Positions 1 through 4,810 of a stretch of DNA of 5,957 nt are shown here, one piece after another. The stretch covers positions 1 through 5,957 of the forward strand of contig DAOUPC010000187.1 in assembly GCA_030626365.1 (NCBI GenBank). Reading direction: 5' to 3'. The position numbers and the translations under genes are program-made. This DNA comes from Paracoccaceae bacterium (GTDB lineage Bacteria > Pseudomonadota > Alphaproteobacteria > Rhodobacterales > Rhodobacteraceae). The stretch's first letter is position 1; every line of letters starts with the position of its first letter. The notes beneath the pieces were generated by a model. The model had not been told where the DNA came from. It did not search any database and saw only the letters and a program-made list of their open reading frames with translations.

Positions 1-10
1 ATGTCCGTGT

Positions 11-93
11 AACCTTCCCTCCGCCGGTATTAGCCGGTTCAGGTTCAACGGGTTTGCAGAATGCATCTCAGCCCATATGGGCCCCCCGAGGCA
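11..93 (-). promoter_or_regulatory. TPP riboswitch (THI element), reading left out of the window
   Basis: This is the aptamer of a thiamine pyrophosphate riboswitch on the minus strand. The hallmarks read in order on that strand: a G-rich P2 strand, a P3 hairpin GCCC-ATAT-GGGC (71-82), the invariant CTGAGA (66-71), ACCCG near 48-52, GAACCTGA (39-46), a P5 stem CCGG/CCGG (34-37 with 24-27) around the TAATA bulge, and GGAGGGAAGG near the 3' end. A short P1 can form from GCCT (89-92) and AGGT (12-15). In this family TPP binding usually lowers expression of the downstream thiamine synthesis or uptake gene by terminating transcription or hiding the ribosome site. The expression platform and the controlled gene lie left of base 1, so the mechanism and target cannot be read here. 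The match to the consensus is strong. Confidence 0.95.
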
Positions 94-99
94 GGTACC

Positions 100-128
100 A
101 ATCTACGGCGCTGCACACACAATAACAA
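100..128 (-). promoter_or_regulatory. Candidate sigma-70 promoter of the riboswitch transcript
   Basis: On the minus strand TTGTTA (123-128) and TAGATT (100-105) are separated by exactly 17 bases. Each box matches the sigma-70 consensus at four of six positions. Transcription would begin near 93-94, immediately before the riboswitch P1 strand at 92. That fit between predicted start and aptamer edge is the main support. The boxes themselves are only moderate matches, and alphaproteobacterial -10 boxes vary. Confidence 0.5.
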
Positions 129-146
129 GCTGACTTTCCGCTTCTT

Positions 147-223
147 CTTGTTCAAAATACTCATTCTTACTAAAAACACCCCGGCTTACTAAAAACACCC
201 CGGGCTTTCTGAAAACACTCCGG
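147..223 (-). repeat. Tandem array of 19-bp repeats (three clear units, one degenerate)
   Basis: Read on the plus strand, CTTACTAAAAACACCCCGG occurs perfectly at 166-184 and 185-203. It recurs at 205-223 with three mismatches after one extra G. A weaker fourth unit at 147-165 matches at about 11 of 19 positions. On the minus strand each unit reads roughly CCGGGGTGTTTTTAGTAAG, and the degenerate one contains GAGTATTTTGAACAAG. The spacing of 19-20 bp is close to two helical turns. The array lies upstream of the candidate riboswitch promoter and downstream, in minus orientation, of the hairpin at 227-241. It could be an amplified intergenic element of this bacterial family or protein-binding sites; the sequence alone does not decide. 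Confidence 0.85.
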
Positions 224-226
224 GGC

Positions 227-241
227 GGGGGCAGCGCCCCC
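227..241. other. GC-rich hairpin between aroC and the thiamine locus
   Basis: GGGGGC (227-232) and GCCCCC (236-241) form a perfect six-pair stem around a three-base loop. On the minus strand the stem is followed by GCCCCGGAGTGTTTT, where the T run starts about ten bases after the stem, so it is not a classical intrinsic terminator. On the plus strand CAAAACC follows, so there is no U tract. No gene ends here in either direction, because aroC and the riboswitch transcript diverge. It may be one part of a composite intergenic element with the adjoining 19-bp repeats. Confidence 0.5.
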
Positions 242-243
242 AA

Positions 244-289
244 AACCACACCACCCAGCCAAAACCGCTTGAGGCAGAACCACACCACC
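244..289. repeat. 12-bp direct repeat in the CA-rich aroC leader
   Basis: AACCACACCACC occurs perfectly at 244-255 and 278-289, 34 bp apart start to start. The surrounding leader from about 236 to 308 is strongly biased to C and A on the plus strand and therefore likely unstructured as RNA. A weak promoter-like TTGAGG (269-274) lies between the copies, but no convincing -10 box follows at normal spacing; GATAGG at 290-295 would give only 15 bases. The copies might be operator half-sites for aroC or chance in a low-complexity region. Confidence 0.5.
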
Positions 290-308
290 GATAGGTACAC
301 ACAGACAA

Positions 309-314
309 AAGGAG
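309..314 (+). promoter_or_regulatory. aroC ribosome binding site
   Basis: AAGGAG ends seven bases before the ATG at 322. This is a near-ideal Shine-Dalgarno site and fixes the aroC start. Confidence 0.85.
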
Positions 315-321
315 TACCCCC

Positions 322-1434
322 ATGTCGATCAACAGCTTTGGCCATCTTTTCCGTGTGACCACCTGGGGCGAAAGCCACGGACCGGCAATCGGGGCCACGG
401 TGGATGGCTGCCCTCCGGGCGTGACAATCGACGAAGGGCTGATCCAGCACTGGCTGGACCGGCGCAAACCGGGGCAGAACAAATACACCACCCAGCGACG
501 CGAGGCCGACGAGGTGCGCATTCTGTCCGGTGTGTTCGAGGGCAAAACCACCGGCACCCCGGTGCAACTGATGATCGAAAACACCGATCAACGCTCCAAG
601 GACTATGGTGATATCAAGGATAAATTCCGCCCCGGTCACGCCGACATCACCTATTGGCAGAAATACGGCATCCGCGATTATCGCGGTGGCGGGCGGTCCT
701 CGGCACGCGAAACCGCATCGCGCGTGGCCGCAGGCGGATTGGCCCGCGAGGCAATCCGCGCGATTGCCCCGAATGTGCAGATCACCGGCTATATGGTGCA
801 GATGGGCCCGCATAAAATTGACCGGGCGCGGTTCGACTGGGCCCAGATCACGGCCAATCCGTTCTGGGCGCCCGATGCACAGGCGGCCACCGACTGGGCC
901 GCCTATCTGGACAAGTTGCGCAAATCCGGCAATTCGGTCGGGGCGGTGATTGAATTGGTGGCGCGCGGGGTGCCTGCGGGGATCGGCGCACCGGTCTATG
1001 GCAAGCTGGACACAGACCTGGCCGCCGCCTGCATGTCGATCAACGCGGTCAAAGCGGTCGAGATCGGGGCCGGCATGGACGCCGCCACCCTGACCGGAGA
1101 GGCCAACGCAGACGAGATTTCGATGGGACCGGACGGGCCGGAATATTCATCAAATCACGCAGGCGGAATCCTTGGCGGGATCAGCACCGGACAGGACATC
1201 GTGGTGCGCTTTGCCGTCAAACCCACCTCGTCGATCCTAAAGCCCCGCCAGACCATCACCAAATCGGGGCAAGCGACCGAAATCATCACCAAAGGGCGCC
1301 ACGACCCCTGCGTCGGCATCCGTGCCGTACCGGTGGGCGAGGCAATGATGGCTTGTGTGATCCTTGATCACTTGCTGCTGCACCGTGGGCAGGTGGGCGG
1401 GCAGGTGGGCGAAAATCAGGGTCTTATCGGCTGA
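322..1434 (+). CDS. aroC: Chorismate synthase
   Basis: This cytoplasmic enzyme catalyses the last step of the shikimate pathway, converting 5-enolpyruvylshikimate 3-phosphate to chorismate with reduced FMN as cofactor. Chorismate feeds aromatic amino acids, folate and ubiquinone. The 370-residue product is close to the usual length of about 360. All three family signatures are visible: GESHG at residues 16-20 running into DGCPPG, the RSSARET block at 125-131, and RHDPC at 326-330. RPGHAD at 103-108 carries the conserved active-site histidine region. The start is set by a strong ribosome site seven bases upstream. The extreme C-terminus is odd: a perfect 12-bp tandem duplication encodes GQVG twice, at about residues 356-363, after the usual HLLLHRGQ ending. 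The AEC transporter gene follows 87 bp downstream on the same strand and may be co-transcribed. Identification is secure. Confidence 0.98.
   Translation: MSINSFGHLFRVTTWGESHGPAIGATVDGCPPGVTIDEGLIQHWLDRRKPGQNKYTTQRREADEVRILSGVFEGKTTGTPVQLMIENTDQRSKDYGDIKDKFRPGHADITYWQKYGIRDYRGGGRSSARETASRVAAGGLAREAIRAIAPNVQITGYMVQMGPHKIDRARFDWAQITANPFWAPDAQAATDWAAYLDKLRKSGNSVGAVIELVARGVPAGIGAPVYGKLDTDLAAACMSINAVKAVEIGAGMDAATLTGEANADEISMGPDGPEYSSNHAGGILGGISTGQDIVVRFAVKPTSSILKPRQTITKSGQATEIITKGRHDPCVGIRAVPVGEAMMACVILDHLLLHRGQVGGQVGENQGLIG
1387..1410 (+). repeat. In-frame 12-bp tandem duplication at the aroC 3' end
   Basis: GGGCAGGTGGGC occurs perfectly at 1387-1398 and again at 1399-1410, with no spacer. Twelve bases is a multiple of three, so the reading frame survives and the protein gains a repeated GQVG. 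The event lies in the C-terminal tail, beyond the conserved catalytic signatures. It looks like replication slippage. It also doubles a G-rich strand that can pair with C-rich segments beyond the stop codon. Confidence 0.9.
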
Positions 1435-1486
1435 TGGCACCGTTGCGTGGCGCCCCTGCCCGGCCACCACAGCCCCACCCCTGCCC
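1387..1486 (+). other. Potential nested RNA stems spanning the aroC stop codon
   Basis: The second G-rich copy can pair inside: GGGCAG (1399-1404) with CTGCCC (1456-1461), and GGGCG (1407-1411) with CGCCC (1451-1455), leaving a two-base GT bulge. The first copy can pair outside: GGGCAG (1387-1392) with CTGCCC (1481-1486), and GTGGG (1393-1397) with CCCAC (1474-1478), leaving a CC bulge. Both stems would be about 11 GC-rich pairs and enclose the TGA at 1432-1434. No U run follows, so it is not an intrinsic terminator. It could protect the transcript end or tune expression of the transporter gene that starts at 1522. Base complementarity is seen directly; function is inferred. Confidence 0.45.
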
Positions 1487-1488
1487 GA

Positions 1489-1510
1489 CCACTGGCCCGG
1501 CCACTGGGCC
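1489..1510 (+). repeat. Short 12-bp-period repeat and hairpin before the AEC gene
   Basis: CCACTGG occurs at 1489-1495 and 1501-1507, a 12-bp period. Within it GGCCC (1494-1498) can pair with GGGCC (1506-1510) around a seven-base loop. It ends 11 bases before the chosen start codon at 1522, where a Shine-Dalgarno site would normally be, and no good purine-rich site is present. It may limit translation initiation, or it may be incidental in a GC-rich spacer. Confidence 0.4.
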
Positions 1511-1521
1511 AAAACGCTGAC

Positions 1522-2466
1522 ATGACCCAGATATTCGCCATCACATTCCCGATCTATGCGGCCATTGCCATCGGATATCTGATTGTCGCAAAGGGCTGGT
1601 TTACGGCCTCTGAAATGCGGGTGCTGGGCAAATACGTGCTGAACATCGCCTTGCCCGCATTGCTGTTCAACGCCGTCGCCTCGCGCGATATCGCGGATGT
1701 GTTTCACCCCGGTTACATGCTGGTGCTGCTGTTGGGCAGCCTGACGACCATCGCCGCCGCATGGCTCTGGTTCACCTGGACCGGAACCGACAAGGCGCGC
1801 CGTGCCGTGGCGATCATGGGCAGCACCTGCCCCAATTCCGGGTTTATCGGCTATCCGGTGATGTTGCTGACCTTTCCCGACATCGCCGGCATCATTCTGG
1901 CCCTGAACATGCTGGTCGAGAATTTCATCCTTATCCCGATCTGCCTGATCCTGATGGACATGGCAAAGGGCGGCCAGACCCGCTCTATTCCTCGTGCCAT
2001 AACGATGGCCATTCTGGGCGTGATCCGGCGACCGATGATCATTGGCCTGGCTTTGGGGCTTGTCGTGTCACTGGCGCAAATCCCGGTTCCGGGTGTGGCC
2101 AACCGGCTGTTCGTCATGCTTGCCGCCTCGGCGTCGGCCTTGTCGCTGGTGGTTGTTGGCGGGTCCATGGTCGGGCTGAAACTGTCCGGCAACCAGTGGC
2201 GCGCCCTACAGGTGGCTTTTGGCAAACTGCTTGTGCATCCGGCCATGGTGGCCCTTGCGGCACTGTCGCTGCCGTTGCTGGGACTGGCCGCGCTGCCGCC
2301 CGACATGTACGTGGCCGTGATCCTGTCAGCCGCCATGCCGATGTTCGGTATCTATACGGTTCTGGCGCAGGATCTGGGCCTTGAGGGGGCCGCATCCGTT
2401 GCCATGCTTGCCGCGACATCACTGGCCTTTGTCACCCTCAGCCTGTTTCTGATCTGGCTGACCTGA
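1522..2466 (+). CDS. AEC (auxin efflux carrier) family transporter
   Basis: This is an inner-membrane secondary carrier of the AEC family; bacterial members are mostly uncharacterised, and some are linked to export or uptake of dicarboxylates such as malate or malonate. The 314-residue product has the usual length and about ten hydrophobic segments, roughly at residues 5-22, 37-54, 64-83, 96-118, 121-145, 170-188, 197-218, 231-251, 260-280 and 288-312. The conserved NIALPALLFN block lies at 41-50, and CPNSGFIGYP at 103-112 is the characteristic asparagine-glycine-proline motif in the fourth to fifth helix region. I chose ATG 1522 because an upstream in-frame GTG at 1447 would add 25 proline- and arginine-rich residues that do not resemble the family. 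No clear ribosome site precedes 1522. Substrate cannot be read from sequence. It may be co-transcribed with aroC. Confidence 0.9.
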   Translation: MTQIFAITFPIYAAIAIGYLIVAKGWFTASEMRVLGKYVLNIALPALLFNAVASRDIADVFHPGYMLVLLLGSLTTIAAAWLWFTWTGTDKARRAVAIMGSTCPNSGFIGYPVMLLTFPDIAGIILALNMLVENFILIPICLILMDMAKGGQTRSIPRAITMAILGVIRRPMIIGLALGLVVSLAQIPVPGVANRLFVMLAASASALSLVVVGGSMVGLKLSGNQWRALQVAFGKLLVHPAMVALAALSLPLLGLAALPPDMYVAVILSAAMPMFGIYTVLAQDLGLEGAASVAMLAATSLAFVTLSLFLIWLT

Positions 2467-2500
2467 ACCTGCCAACCGCCAGACCTGCCCGAATCTTTCC

Positions 2501-2558
2501 TCAATTGAGATGCAATTATGCCCGCATCAACGGTCAGTTTCCAAATTGCGAACAATTG
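2501..2558. promoter_or_regulatory. AT-rich leader with inverted repeats upstream of the small gene
   Basis: The spacer before the 69-residue gene is much richer in A and T than its surroundings. It carries a perfect TCAATTGA palindrome (2501-2508) and an inverted repeat AATTG-CGAA-CAATT (2544-2557). CAATTG occurs twice (2502-2507 and 2553-2558). These could be operator sites or part of a promoter; a convincing pair of -35 and -10 boxes is not evident. The composition change suggests that the small gene has its own regulation rather than only read-through from the AEC gene. Confidence 0.4.
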
Positions 2559-2566
2559 ATTTTAAC

Positions 2567-2571
2567 AAGGA
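2567..2571 (+). promoter_or_regulatory. Ribosome binding site of the small gene
   Basis: AAGGA ends eight bases before ATG 2580. It selects that ATG over an in-frame TTG at 2505. Confidence 0.65.
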
Positions 2572-2579
2572 TACGAATA

Positions 2580-2789
2580 ATGGCACAGGCAGATATTAGC
2601 GGAACAATGATTGATACAGAAGTTCTGAACCTGCTTCAGCGCGAACGGGGCAAAGCCCTTTCATTGCGCGAATGGAAATTCCGGCTGGCCGGGTATGGCT
2701 ATGCAATCAATGATGTGATGGGCCGTCAGGTTGTCACCACCCTGCCGCATGGCGTTGAACTGGGCGTTTTGCCCGCGCACGCGATCTGA
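2580..2789 (+). CDS. Small conserved-looking protein of unknown function (69 aa)
   Basis: I do not recognise this protein. It has 69 residues, no signal peptide, no membrane segment and no cysteines. Residues 11-24 look like an amphipathic helix (IDTEVLNLLQRERG). A second stretch, LSLREWKFRLAGYGYAIND (28-46), looks helical, and RQVVTTLPHGVELGVLP (49-65) could form a two-stranded hairpin. This helix-helix-hairpin order is reminiscent of a minimal winged helix, but that is only an impression. The start at ATG 2580 is supported by AAGGA eight bases upstream. The AT-rich leader has inverted repeats, and a hairpin lies downstream at 2826-2839, so it may be a single-gene unit. Coding status is supported by the ribosome site and by a reading frame with ordinary amino-acid composition. 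Confidence 0.75.
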   Translation: MAQADISGTMIDTEVLNLLQRERGKALSLREWKFRLAGYGYAINDVMGRQVVTTLPHGVELGVLPAHAI

Positions 2790-2825
2790 GTCTGGTCACC
2801 TGACCCCAACGCCATAGCCTACAAG

Positions 2826-2839
2826 CCCCCTTTCGGGGG
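2826..2839. terminator. Hairpin between convergent genes, candidate bidirectional terminator
   Basis: CCCCC (2826-2830) and GGGGG (2835-2839) form a five-pair stem around a TTTC loop. On the plus strand GGATTTGATG follows, and on the minus strand CTTGTAGG follows; both tails are only weakly U-rich. The position, 36 bases after the small gene and 22 bases beyond the end of the LOG gene on the opposite strand, is right for a shared terminator. Confidence 0.55.
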
Positions 2840-2861
2840 GGATTTGATGACGTGCGCACCC

Positions 2862-3704
2862 CTAGCGGCCCGGCATCGCGTCGCGCGGCGGGGCGGGTTC
2901 CCAGTTTTCGATCAGGTCCATGGCCTCTTTCGCGGTATCGACAAAGCGGAACAGGTCCAGATCTTCGGCGGATATGGTGCCGGCATCTGCCAGCGCCTCC
3001 CAGTTGATCATCGTTTCCCAGAACGCCCGGCCAAACAAAAGGAACGGCACCCGTTCCATCCGCCCGGTCTGAATCAGGGTCAGCGTTTCAAACATTTCAT
3101 CCATCGTGCCAAAACCACCGGGAAAGATGCAGATGGCGCGCGCGCGCATCAGGAAATGCATCTTGCGAATGGCGAAATAGTGGAAATTAAAGCTGAGGTC
3201 AGGCGTGACATACCCGTTCGGGGCCTGTTCATGCGGCAACACGATCGACAGACCGATAGACACCCCCCCCGCATCCACCGCCCCGCGGTTTCCCGCCTCC
3301 ATCACCCCCGGCCCGCCACCGGTAACGATCACGTTTTCCCGGTTATTGCTTGCCATCGACTTCAGGGTCATCAACCGGGCAAATTCACGTGCCACGTCAT
3401 AGAATTTCGACAGATCGGCCAGCGTTTTCGTGCGCGCCTTGTGCTTGTCCACCGGGTCCGGGATGCGGGCACCACCAAACAACACGATGGTGCTTTCGAT
3501 TCCGTGTTCATCCAGCAATAATTCCGGTTTCAGCAGTTCCAGCTGAAGCCGCACAGGGCGCAGTTCGTCCCGGCACAGGAAATCATTGTCCGCAAAGGCC
3601 AGCCGATAGGCCGGCGCGCGTGACTGGGGCGTGTCGGGCACATGTTTGGCCCGGTCACTGTCTGAATGGGCATCCCGGAACGGGCTTAGGCGATCATCTT
3701 TCAT
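2862..3704 (-). CDS. LOG-family (TIGR00730-type) nucleotide-binding protein
   Basis: This soluble Rossmann-fold protein belongs to the Lonely Guy family, whose characterised members cleave the N-glycosidic bond of nucleoside 5'-monophosphates to release the base and ribose 5-phosphate; plant-type members activate cytokinins. The family motifs are clear: FGGAR at residues 76-80, GGGPGVMEAGNRGA at 129-142, the arginine-lysine pair at 180-181, and PGGFGTMDE at 195-203, which holds the catalytic glutamate region. At 280 residues it is longer than compact LOG proteins of about 190, with roughly 70 extra N-terminal residues, the first 30 polar and probably disordered. The start codon is preceded by AGGGA eleven bases away, a slightly long spacing. 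It faces the dehydratase gene across a 96-bp divergent spacer. The true substrate is not readable; it could be a general nucleotide hydrolase. Confidence 0.9.
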   Translation of the reverse strand: MKDDRLSPFRDAHSDSDRAKHVPDTPQSRAPAYRLAFADNDFLCRDELRPVRLQLELLKPELLLDEHGIESTIVLFGGARIPDPVDKHKARTKTLADLSKFYDVAREFARLMTLKSMASNNRENVIVTGGGPGVMEAGNRGAVDAGGVSIGLSIVLPHEQAPNGYVTPDLSFNFHYFAIRKMHFLMRARAICIFPGGFGTMDEMFETLTLIQTGRMERVPFLLFGRAFWETMINWEALADAGTISAEDLDLFRFVDTAKEAMDLIENWEPAPPRDAMPGR

Positions 3705-3712
3705 TCAGGCAT
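3705..3712 (-). other. Three-codon start-stop overlapping the LOG start codon
   Basis: On the minus strand ATG-CCT-GAA-TGA begins at 3712 and its TGA overlaps the LOG start in an ATGA arrangement. The ribosome-site-like AGGGA at 3716-3720 lies three bases from this first ATG and eleven from the real one. It may be chance, or ribosomes may initiate at the minimal frame and re-initiate. It has no coding meaning of its own. Confidence 0.25.
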
Positions 3713-3740
3713 CTTTCCCTGCTTTTCGTGTCCCCATCAG

Positions 3741-3750
3741 CCCTATAGGG
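3741..3750. promoter_or_regulatory. Palindrome CCCTATAGGG in the divergent spacer
   Basis: This perfect 10-bp palindrome sits in the middle of the spacer between the divergent LOG and dehydratase genes. Being symmetrical, it offers a TATAGG -10-like box on both strands (3744-3749 plus, 3742-3747 minus). The same TATAGG is the proposed -10 box of dapD. No good -35 box is found at 16-18 bp in either direction, so a regulator-assisted promoter or an operator is equally possible. Confidence 0.4.
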
Positions 3751-3786
3751 TTCGCACAAACAAGGCCAGTAAAGCCGCATCAAAAT

Positions 3787-3791
3787 AAGGA
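3787..3791 (+). promoter_or_regulatory. Ribosome binding site of the dehydratase gene
   Basis: AAGGA lies nine bases before ATG 3801 and six before an adjoining in-frame TTG at 3798. The ATG is preferred; the alternative would add only one residue. Confidence 0.6.
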
Positions 3792-3800
3792 TACCAATTG

Positions 3801-4727
3801 ATGGACTGGAAATCGCAGATCGAAACGGCCGCGCACCGCACAGAGGGCTATCTGGTGAAAACACCGGTGCTGAAGGTGACAGGTTTCGGCCTGCCTTATT
3901 CGGTTGAGATGAAGCTGGAACAGATGCAGCACACCGGCAGCTTCAAGGCACGCGGTGCATTCAACACAATGCTTGGCGGATCGGTCCCAAAGGCCGGGCT
4001 GGTGGCCGCATCTGGTGGCAATCACGGGGCGGCGGTGGCCTTTGCCGCACGCGCACTGGGGCACAGGGCGCGCATTTTTGTGCCCGAAATTGCCGGGCCA
4101 TCCAAGATCGACCTGATCCGGGGCATGGGGGCCGACCTGAGCGTGGTGCCGGGCGAATATGCCAATGCGCTGCAAATGGCGCAGGAATACGAGACCGCCA
4201 GCGGGGCGATGCAAATCCACGCCTATGACGCCCCGGCAACGGTGGCCGGGCAAGGCACCTGTGTGCGCGAATGGGAATTGCAGGGGCTGGATGGCGACAC
4301 CGTTCTGATTGCGGTGGGCGGTGGCGGGCTGATTGCCGGGTCGCTGGCCTGGCTGGCGGACAGCGGGCGCAAGGTGGTGGCGGTGGAACCAAAAACCGCA
4401 TCTACGCTGCATGCCGCGCTGACGGCGGGCAGGCCGGTGGATGTGGATGTGTCGGGCATTGCCGCCAACGCACTGGGTGCGCGCCGTATCGGGGAAATTT
4501 GTTTCGGACTGGCAACAAAACAGGATGTACAGCCGGTTCTGGTCAGCGATCAGGCCATTGCAACCGCGCAAATGGCCCTGTGGAAAGAGCATCGCCAACT
4601 GGTAGAGCCGGCAGGCGCAACCGCGCTGGCGGCGCTGATGTCCGGGGCCTATCGACCCGCGCCGGGGGAAAAGGTTGCGGTGCTGGTCTGTGGGGCAAAC
4701 ATTGCGCCCGATCCAATGCCGGAATAG
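3801..4727 (+). CDS. PLP-dependent threonine/serine dehydratase family enzyme
   Basis: This is a fold-type II pyridoxal-phosphate enzyme related to threonine dehydratases, serine dehydratases and serine racemases, which deaminate hydroxy-amino acids to 2-oxo acids and ammonia in the cytoplasm. In its 308 residues the Schiff-base lysine is K49 in GSFKARGA (46-53), the substrate/cofactor loop is SGGNHG (71-76), AGQGT lies at 149-153, and the phosphate-binding GGGGL at 173-177. The C-terminal motif that contacts the pyridine nitrogen reads CGAN (297-300) rather than the SGGN of many threonine dehydratases; human serine dehydratase also has cysteine there. There is no C-terminal ACT regulatory domain, so it is not the isoleucine-regulated biosynthetic IlvA and is more likely catabolic. 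Specificity among threonine, serine or beta-hydroxyaspartate-type substrates is uncertain. dapD follows 83 bp downstream but seems to have its own promoter. Confidence 0.92.
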   Translation: MDWKSQIETAAHRTEGYLVKTPVLKVTGFGLPYSVEMKLEQMQHTGSFKARGAFNTMLGGSVPKAGLVAASGGNHGAAVAFAARALGHRARIFVPEIAGPSKIDLIRGMGADLSVVPGEYANALQMAQEYETASGAMQIHAYDAPATVAGQGTCVREWELQGLDGDTVLIAVGGGGLIAGSLAWLADSGRKVVAVEPKTASTLHAALTAGRPVDVDVSGIAANALGARRIGEICFGLATKQDVQPVLVSDQAIATAQMALWKEHRQLVEPAGATALAALMSGAYRPAPGEKVAVLVCGANIAPDPMPE

Positions 4728-4740
4728 GATTCGGCCCGGC
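4718..4740 (+). terminator. Weak hairpin over the dehydratase stop codon
   Basis: GCCGG (4718-4722) can pair with CCGGC (4736-4740) around a 13-base loop that includes the TAG stop, followed by TTCTTCGCATT. The stem is short and the tail is only partly T, so a terminator function is doubtful. Confidence 0.25.
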
Positions 4741-4749
4741 TTCTTCGCA

Positions 4750-4778
4750 TTGTCTGTCGCGCAGATGGCAGCTATAGG
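4750..4778 (+). promoter_or_regulatory. Candidate sigma-70 promoter of dapD
   Basis: TTGTCT (4750-4755) and TATAGG (4773-4778) are separated by exactly 17 bases, and each matches four of six consensus positions. Transcription would start near 4785, giving a leader of about 26 bases that contains the dapD ribosome site. It is the best promoter candidate on the plus strand in this window. Confidence 0.55.
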
Positions 4779-4798
4779 GCAGGAAACCTATGGTTGAG

Positions 4799-4803
4799 AG
4801 GAG
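4799..4803 (+). promoter_or_regulatory. dapD ribosome binding site
   Basis: AGGAG ends seven bases before ATG 4811. It rules out the in-frame ATG at 4790, which would place this site inside the gene. Confidence 0.85.
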
Positions 4804-4810
4804 AACACCC

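Noticed and set aside
147..223. CRISPR array
   Set aside because: The 19-bp units abut each other with no unique spacers, and there are no cas genes.
103..813. Long minus-strand open frame of 236 codons overlapping the aroC start and leader
   Set aside because: It lies antisense to the well-supported aroC and runs through the repeat array and leader. Its protein resembles no family and is explained by the low stop frequency of GC-rich sequence.
1447..1521. GTG 1447 as the start of the AEC transporter
   Set aside because: The added 25 residues are a repeat-derived Pro/Arg/His-rich stretch not found in the family, and the first membrane helix begins right after ATG 1522.
2505..2579. TTG 2505 as start of the small protein gene
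   Set aside because: It lies in the AT-rich inverted-repeat leader without a ribosome site, while ATG 2580 has AAGGA at the right distance.
2844..3521. Plus-strand open frame of 225 codons opposite the LOG gene
   Set aside because: The LOG motifs are unambiguous on the other strand, and this frame has a shadow-type His/Arg/Pro-rich composition.
3780..4598. Minus-strand open frame of 272 codons opposite the dehydratase gene
   Set aside because: It is antisense to a gene with all family motifs. Its product is rich in His, Arg, Gly and Cys without a domain pattern, typical of a shadow frame.
4790..4810. ATG 4790 as the dapD start
   Set aside because: The strong AGGAG at 4799-4803 would then be coding, and ATG 4811 gives the family's usual length.
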